NCBI RefSeq assembly: GCF_003814745.1
Contig: NZ_RKRD01000001.1
Location: 992,001 to 1,056,000, forward strand
Origin: Hydrogenoanaerobacterium saccharovorans
Lineage (GTDB): Bacteria > Bacillota > Clostridia > Oscillospirales > Ruminococcaceae
DNA: 64,000 nucleotides
Direction: 5' to 3'
Shown here piece after piece: positions 59,689 through 64,000 of this stretch (position 1 is the stretch's first letter; each line of letters starts with the position of its first letter). The notes beneath the pieces are model-generated. The model ran no database searches. It worked only from the letters and a program-made list of their open reading frames with translations, and was not told the origin of the DNA. The translations under genes were made by a program, and so were the position numbers.

Positions 59689-61080
59689 ATGTTTAAAAAA
59701 ATGATTGCATTGTTCATTTCTGCCGCGATAGCGGCTTCTTATACAATAACTGCTTTTGCTGCCGAGGCTTCAACCCCGCCACCCACTGTCGCAGAGGCAT
59801 ACGTGGTGATGGATGCAGAAACGGGACAAGTTTTGATTGAAAAAAATATGAATACAAAAGAGTATCCTGCAAGTATCACCAAGATTTTAACCGTTGCTTT
59901 GGGGCTTGAAAAAGGTAAGCTGGAGGACAGCGTAAATGTTACGCAAGATGCCGTATTTGCGATTGAGCCGAACAGTTCTCACATTGCGCTTCAACCAGAC
60001 GAAATTGTAACAATGAAAGACCTTGTTTATGCAACGATGCTGCCCTCGGCAAACGATGCGGCAAACGTGATTGCAGAACATATCGGCGGTACAATGAAAG
60101 ATTTTGCCGATATGATGAACCAAAAAGCGGAAGAACTAGGTGCTAAAAACACCCATTTTGTTAACGCAAACGGGTTGCCCGATGATGACCATTATACAAC
60201 AGCATACGATATGGCGCTTATTACAAAATATGCTATTAGTGTGCCCGGTTTTATGGATGTATTCGGAATGAAGGATACCTATACAATATACCCCACAAAC
60301 AAGCAGCCAAAAGAGCGTAAGTTTGCTACCGAGCATATGATGCTTGTTGAGTCTAAATTCTACTACGAGGGTACTCTCGGGGGCAAGTTGGGTTGGACAC
60401 AAGAGGCAAAGCATACCAGTGTTACGCTTGCTGAAAAAAACGGTATGAAGCTAATTGTTGTAGTGCTGAAATCGGACAAGTACGATAAGTTTAAAGATTC
60501 CATTGCCTTGTTGGATTACAGCTTTGATAATTTTAAACGCATGTCAATCACCAAAGACAAACTGAAAACGTTTAATATTTCGCATTACCGTTCGGGCGGT
60601 TCGGCTGAAAATGTTAATATTTACGGCGAAAAAGAGTACAGTTTTCTTGTGCACAAAAATATGTCGGATGCCGACGTCAGCATAGATTATGATGTTCCAG
60701 AATATTATTCCGATGAAAAAATCCATCCTGCTGTTGTTTTTGAAACCAGCAGTATAAGCATGTACGAAAAGATTGGCAGTTACCCCATGGATTATCAAAT
60801 CCTTGCACTGGATGCCGAAGCAGACTCCACAAATGCCGATGTTCCTAAAAAACCTACCATTACCTCCCAGCTCATAGGTATCCTCAAAGTGATTGGTATC
60901 GTGGTGTTATCCGTTCTCGGTCTTGTTGTATTATTGTTTTTGGTTATGCTGATTATTCGTGGCTACAACCAGTTTTGCAAATGGCATCGCCGCCAAAAGC
61001 GTATAAAACGTATTCAGCAATATGATGACCCCGATATTATTACAAGGCCATTGCCGCCTGCTACAAGACGTAAAAAATAA
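59689..61080 (+). CDS. D-alanyl-D-alanine carboxypeptidase (DacF/PBP5 type) with KLG in place of KTG
   Basis: 463 residues. ATG 59689 follows GGGAG. Signal peptide, then the S11 peptidase motifs S62-I-T-K65, S120-A-N122, and the third motif at 233-235, which is K-L-G instead of the usual K-T-G (GGKLGWTQEA). A C-terminal domain and one membrane segment (about 395-425) with a basic cytoplasmic tail anchor it. It would trim the terminal D-Ala of peptidoglycan stem peptides. The Thr-to-Leu change may alter substrate or penicillin binding. Confidence 0.92.
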   Translation: MFKKMIALFISAAIAASYTITAFAAEASTPPPTVAEAYVVMDAETGQVLIEKNMNTKEYPASITKILTVALGLEKGKLEDSVNVTQDAVFAIEPNSSHIALQPDEIVTMKDLVYATMLPSANDAANVIAEHIGGTMKDFADMMNQKAEELGAKNTHFVNANGLPDDDHYTTAYDMALITKYAISVPGFMDVFGMKDTYTIYPTNKQPKERKFATEHMMLVESKFYYEGTLGGKLGWTQEAKHTSVTLAEKNGMKLIVVVLKSDKYDKFKDSIALLDYSFDNFKRMSITKDKLKTFNISHYRSGGSAENVNIYGEKEYSFLVHKNMSDADVSIDYDVPEYYSDEKIHPAVVFETSSISMYEKIGSYPMDYQILALDAEADSTNADVPKKPTITSQLIGILKVIGIVVLSVLGLVVLLFLVMLIIRGYNQFCKWHRRQKRIKRIQQYDDPDIITRPLPPATRRKK

Positions 61081-61082
61081 AA

Positions 61083-61119
61083 TCAACCGCCACCGGCAGA
61101 AGCCGATGGCGGTTTTTTA
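61083..61119. terminator. Bidirectional terminator
   Basis: CCGCCACCGGC pairs with GCCGATGGCGG (one mismatch/bulge), flanked by AA and TTTTTT. Confidence 0.85.
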
Positions 61120-62415
61120 CACTAAATTTTGCAATACAAGGTAAGCGCCGCCGAAAAAAGCATCCGGCATAATCGTAACATTGGTAAGCAGTTTTTGAGT
61201 ATCTTGTGTTTTAAGTATCTCTTTAATCACCAACGCCGCGTATTTTGTACGTACACGCTTATTAAACAGGGTTGTGGTGTCACGCAGAGTATCCAAAATG
61301 CCTTGTTTATTATCGGTACTGCCTTTCAATTTATCTGGTATTTGTACGGCGTCAACCTCTTTTTTTAAGCGTTTCAGCCATATATCTTGCGAATAGATTT
61401 TTTCGCTGCTTAACCCAAAGGTTTCTCCCGCAACTTCAGCACAAACCAAAGCGATGTTGCTTGTGTTAGTTTCAGTAACGCCCCGTTCTACCAAAAATTT
61501 TGTAATACGTCCCCAAAACATCTTGTCCAGCATCGAATTTTTATCTGTTGTATTATGGAGTAATATTCCTGCTTCTTCGGCTTTTTTACTAAAATCTTGG
61601 GTTAGTTTTTTAGCAAACCCGCAAATAAATGTGTACGCATGTCCATCGTAAGCGCCGTATGCTTTCAGTGTATCCAAATAGCCCAATCGTATGTTGCGCC
61701 GTATGGTCATACGGTCGAACACCAGTGTTGGGCCTAAATCCCAGTATGAGCGGATGAGCTTTACCTGCCTTGCCAGACGGAGCTCTTCTTTTTTAACAAC
61801 ACCAAATGCTTCCAAATCCACTGCAATAATGTTTGTTGCCCCGCGTGCCAACGCCATTTTAACAGGCAGATTGTCATAATATGCACCGTCAATATAACGT
61901 ATGCCGTCTATCAAATAGGGCTTTATGGCAGGGTAGATGGATGCACTTGCAAGGATGTAATCAATCATTTTGCCTTTCGGCATTTCATTTTTGTAAAGCT
62001 CATGAGGTTTGCGAGAATCCATTTCCATAGTTACCACACCATAATCAATGGGAGATGAACGGATTTTTTCTTCATCAAAATAAGAGCTTAATGTTTCTTT
62101 TAAGGGGTTGCTGCCTGTACCGCCGTGTTTGATAAAGTTGCGTACAAACGTACGGTAGGTTTGCACTACTTTTTGCCGTACATTTTGCTGTTCGTCAATC
62201 TGTACATCAAACACATGGCTGGTTTCTATTTTATCCCAAAGCGCAACTGCTGTTTCGTAGTCCCCCTGTGTAATTAGCGAGCCATTGATTGCGCCTATGG
62301 ATGTGCCCGTTACAATGTCTATGCCAATATCCATCTCGCGCAATGCCTGCCAAACCCCCAGCTCGTACGAGCCGCGCGAGCCGCCGCCAGCCAAAACCAG
62401 TGCAGTTTTACCCAA
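61117..62415 (-). CDS. Patatin-like phospholipase
   Basis: 432 residues. TTG 62415 (minus) lies about seven bases after GGGGG. The patatin features are intact: oxyanion GGGSRGSYELGVW, nucleophile elbow GTSIG with the catalytic Ser, and the catalytic Asp in YIDGAYYDNLP. A C-terminal region of about 200 residues is lineage-specific. No signal peptide, so it likely acts inside the cell on lipids or, if released, as an effector; which one is unknown. Confidence 0.92.
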   Translation of the reverse strand: MGKTALVLAGGGSRGSYELGVWQALREMDIGIDIVTGTSIGAINGSLITQGDYETAVALWDKIETSHVFDVQIDEQQNVRQKVVQTYRTFVRNFIKHGGTGSNPLKETLSSYFDEEKIRSSPIDYGVVTMEMDSRKPHELYKNEMPKGKMIDYILASASIYPAIKPYLIDGIRYIDGAYYDNLPVKMALARGATNIIAVDLEAFGVVKKEELRLARQVKLIRSYWDLGPTLVFDRMTIRRNIRLGYLDTLKAYGAYDGHAYTFICGFAKKLTQDFSKKAEEAGILLHNTTDKNSMLDKMFWGRITKFLVERGVTETNTSNIALVCAEVAGETFGLSSEKIYSQDIWLKRLKKEVDAVQIPDKLKGSTDNKQGILDTLRDTTTLFNKRVRTKYAALVIKEILKTQDTQKLLTNVTIMPDAFFGGAYLVLQNLV

Positions 62416-62532
62416 ATTGCATACCCCCTTTTTGTTATTATATTACCACATTATACCACAACAGACAATGCAAATCCTTGCAATATAATCATGCTAATCA
62501 CAATATATTGTAGTTTATCGTAAGATATTCCC

Positions 62533-62561
62533 TTGACAGTTTGTACTTATTTAGGTACAAT
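62533..62561 (+). promoter_or_regulatory. Promoter of the cobalt-transport operon
   Basis: TTGACA (62533-62538) and TACAAT (62556-62561), 17 bases apart; transcription should start near 62568, just ahead of the riboswitch. Confidence 0.88.
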
Positions 62562-62589
62562 TTTAGTGATAAAATATATAATTACAACT

Positions 62590-62758
62590 GTAGGTCACAT
62601 ATTGCTTTTAGGCAGTATGTTGAAATGGGAAGTCGGGTGAAAATCCCGCGCAGGGCCGCTGCTGTAAGTGCGGAGTGCCGATCAAAATGTCACTGGAGAA
62701 ATCCTCTGGGAAGGCGTATCGGTGTGAAGATGCACAAGCCAGAATATCTGCCTACAGT
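62590..62758 (+). ncRNA. Cobalamin riboswitch
   Basis: Class signatures are present in order: GGGAAGTCGGGTGAAAATCC, the core GCCGCTGCTGTAAG, GTCACTGG, TCCTCTGGGAAGGCG, and the B12 box AGCCAGAATATCTGCC (62738-62753). It stands between the promoter and cbiM. A terminator hairpin (62825-62866) lies downstream, so binding of cobalamin should stop transcription of the cobalt importer. Confidence 0.95.
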
Positions 62759-62824
62759 TTATAAATGCGTACAGTTCTGCGGTAGCCAGCGTACGTTTTG
62801 AAAATTTTGAATGTAGATTTTCAT

Positions 62825-62868
62825 AACACCGCTTTGGCATGTGCAGATGCTGGGGCGGTGTTTTATCA
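62825..62868 (+). terminator. Riboswitch-linked terminator
   Basis: AACACCGC pairs with GCGGTGTT, with an inner GCAT/ATGC, followed by TTTAT. The short T run fits a conditional terminator. Confidence 0.75.
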
Positions 62869-62910
62869 TGTATGCGAACTTGACCTAAAAAAGAAAAAGG
62901 AGAATGACGA

Positions 62911-63657
62911 ATGAACAAGTCGCAAAAAAACATCTTAAAAGCATCTATCCTCGTGTCCATGATGATGCTCAGTTCAGTGCCTGCCTATGGTATGCACATT
63001 GCAGAGGGAATGCTCCCTGCTAACTGGAGCCTCATATGGAGCGCAATTTTCCTCCCGTTTTTTGTATGGGGCTTTTTAGCCATCAAAAAGCAGTGTGCGG
63101 GTAACAACCGTATCAAAATGCTTTTGGCAATGTCGGGTGCTTATTGCTTTGTACTCTCTGCTTTAAAAATGCCTTCTATGGTAACGGCAAGCTCATCTCA
63201 CCCAACGGGTACAGGGCTTGGTGCTATCTTGTTCGGTCCGGCTGCAATGGCAGTGCTGGGGTTTATTGTATTACTGTTTCAGGCAATTTTGCTTGCACAT
63301 GGCGGGCTTACCACACTCGGTGCAAATGCTTTTTCCATGGCTGTAGCAGGGCCCTTTGTAGGCTATGGGGTATATCTGCTTGCTAAAAAGTGCAAAGCAC
63401 ATAAAAACGTTCAGGTGTTTTTAGCGGCATTTGTGGCGGATTTGTTTACCTATGCAGTCACGGCAACTCAGCTTGCACTTGCGTTTAACAACGAAAGTGT
63501 TAGCTTTATGCAGTCTTGGGGCAAATTTATGGGTATTTTTGCAATGACACAAATCCCTCTTGCCATTGTCGAAGGTATTCTGACTGTACTTGTTTACAAT
63601 GCAATTGCATCGCTTTGTTCCGATGAGCTCAATACGCTTTGTGTTACCGTGAAATAG
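62911..63657 (+). CDS. cbiM: Cobalt ECF transporter substrate-specificity protein CbiM
   Basis: Binds Co2+ for uptake, 248 residues. ATG 62911 follows AAGGAG. After a cleavable signal (ending SVPAYG) the mature protein starts MHIAEGMLP, with the metal-binding N-terminal His as the family requires. About six further membrane segments; the family stretches SSHPTGTGLGAILFGP and GGLTTLGANAFSMAVAGP are plain. Controlled by the upstream riboswitch, with cbiN and cbiQ following. Confidence 0.95.
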   Translation: MNKSQKNILKASILVSMMMLSSVPAYGMHIAEGMLPANWSLIWSAIFLPFFVWGFLAIKKQCAGNNRIKMLLAMSGAYCFVLSALKMPSMVTASSSHPTGTGLGAILFGPAAMAVLGFIVLLFQAILLAHGGLTTLGANAFSMAVAGPFVGYGVYLLAKKCKAHKNVQVFLAAFVADLFTYAVTATQLALAFNNESVSFMQSWGKFMGIFAMTQIPLAIVEGILTVLVYNAIASLCSDELNTLCVTVK

Positions 63658-63667
63658 GAGGGAAAAA

Positions 63668-63973
63668 ATGAATACGAAAACGAAAAAGATTTTAGGTGTA
63701 ATTTTAGCACTTGCTGTTTGCGCGGGTATTCTTATTTATCCGCTACTTACGATAAAAGATTCTGAGTTTGGCGGGGCAGACGGCGCCGCAGACGAAATTA
63801 TTACTTCCATCGATACTGAATATGAGCCGTGGTTTGAGCCTATGTGGGCGCCTCCGGGCGGCGAAACCGAAAGTTTGTTGTTCTGCTTGCAGGCTGCGCT
63901 GGGTTCCGGAGTATTCTTCTTTTGCATCGGTTATCTCACAGCCAGCAAGAAGTATAAAAAGAAGGATCAATAA
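63668..63973 (+). CDS. cbiN: Cobalt ECF transporter small membrane subunit CbiN
   Basis: 101 residues with two membrane segments (about 5-27 and 72-92) and an extracellular loop with the family motif GGADGAADEIITS and the PWFEPMWAPPGGETES stretch. ATG 63668 follows GGAGG. CbiN pairs with CbiM for metal loading. Confidence 0.95.
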   Translation: MNTKTKKILGVILALAVCAGILIYPLLTIKDSEFGGADGAADEIITSIDTEYEPWFEPMWAPPGGETESLLFCLQAALGSGVFFFCIGYLTASKKYKKKDQ

Positions 63974-63976
63974 TTA

Positions 63977-64000
63977 ATGATTACAATGGATCGGCTCGCA
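63977..64000 (+). CDS. cbiQ: Start of cobalt transporter permease CbiQ (cut by window end)
   Basis: ATG 63977, four bases after the cbiN stop and behind AAGGA, opens MITMDRLA, which fits the N terminus of CbiQ. Only eight codons are visible. Assignment rests mainly on the standard cbiM-cbiN-cbiQ-cbiO order. Confidence 0.7.

Noticed and set aside
1..64000. tRNA, rRNA, insertion sequence, prophage or CRISPR
   Set aside because: I looked for tRNA-like clover leaves, transposase motifs, terminal repeats and regularly spaced repeats and saw none that I could support.

Overview
The window looks like a chromosome segment of an anaerobic, low-to-moderate GC Firmicute, most likely a gut-type clostridium of the Oscillospirales/Ruminococcaceae sort. 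This is inferred from strong AGGAGG-type ribosome sites, frequent TTG and GTG starts, PyrR attenuation, formate-THF ligase, acetate kinase, D-lactate dehydrogenase, a YesMN-type two-component pair, a DUF1292 protein and a cobalamin riboswitch on a cobalt ECF transporter. There are no respiratory-chain genes, and I see no insertion sequence, CRISPR array, tRNA or rRNA.

Layout. 1-5127: division and cell-wall block (ftsE, ftsX, an M23 coiled-coil hydrolase, an S41 protein, an unknown). 5148-7462: greA and lysS. 7559-14994: a complete PyrR-attenuated pyrimidine operon (pyrR, pyrC, pyrF, carA, carB). 15091-17660 (-): polar amino-acid ABC transporter. 17931-23853: tmcAL, ackA, an FAD oxidoreductase, a DUF378 protein and guaA. 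23999-25234: a small AT-rich island with an orphan gene and a broken XRE-type regulator remnant. 25262-29972 (-): response regulator, sensor kinase and a SEDS (RodA/FtsW) protein. 30180-35841: fhs, tsaE, tsaB, rpiB, upp, a histidine phosphatase, ruvX and a hotdog thioesterase. 35911-39740: PadR pair, NUDIX, split TauE pair, tcdA, a 6S-like RNA candidate and a DUF1292 protein. 39922-40566: a promoter-to-terminator transcript of about 610 nt without a normal gene. 40742-44889: cyclophilin lipoprotein, CcdA-TlpA fusion, aldose epimerase and transaldolase. 45060-52137: six-gene cell-surface glycan/hydrolase operon. 52371-55819: UroD-thioredoxin fusion, CobW GTPase and D-lactate dehydrogenase. 55870-62415: GIY-YIG protein, unknowns, a PTS enzyme I-like protein, cyclophilin, D,D-carboxypeptidase and patatin. 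62533-64000: B12 riboswitch, cbiM, cbiN and the start of cbiQ.

How it works together. UMP is supplied by de novo synthesis (pyr operon) and salvage (upp). tRNA maintenance is prominent: tsaE and tsaB for t6A, tcdA for its cyclic form, tmcAL for ac4C, and lysS. Wall turnover appears as FtsEX plus its hydrolase, the SEDS polymerase, DacF and the surface operon.

The most notable observations are: (i) the ~610-nt transcript at 39957-40565; (ii) a CarA whose glutaminase cysteine is glycine, suggesting ammonia-dependent carbamoyl phosphate synthesis; (iii) an S41 protease homologue whose catalytic serine is arginine, beside ftsEX; (iv) a 6S-like RNA candidate directly upstream of tcdA; (v) a UroD-thioredoxin fusion paired with a CobW GTPase; (vi) the surface-glycan operon.
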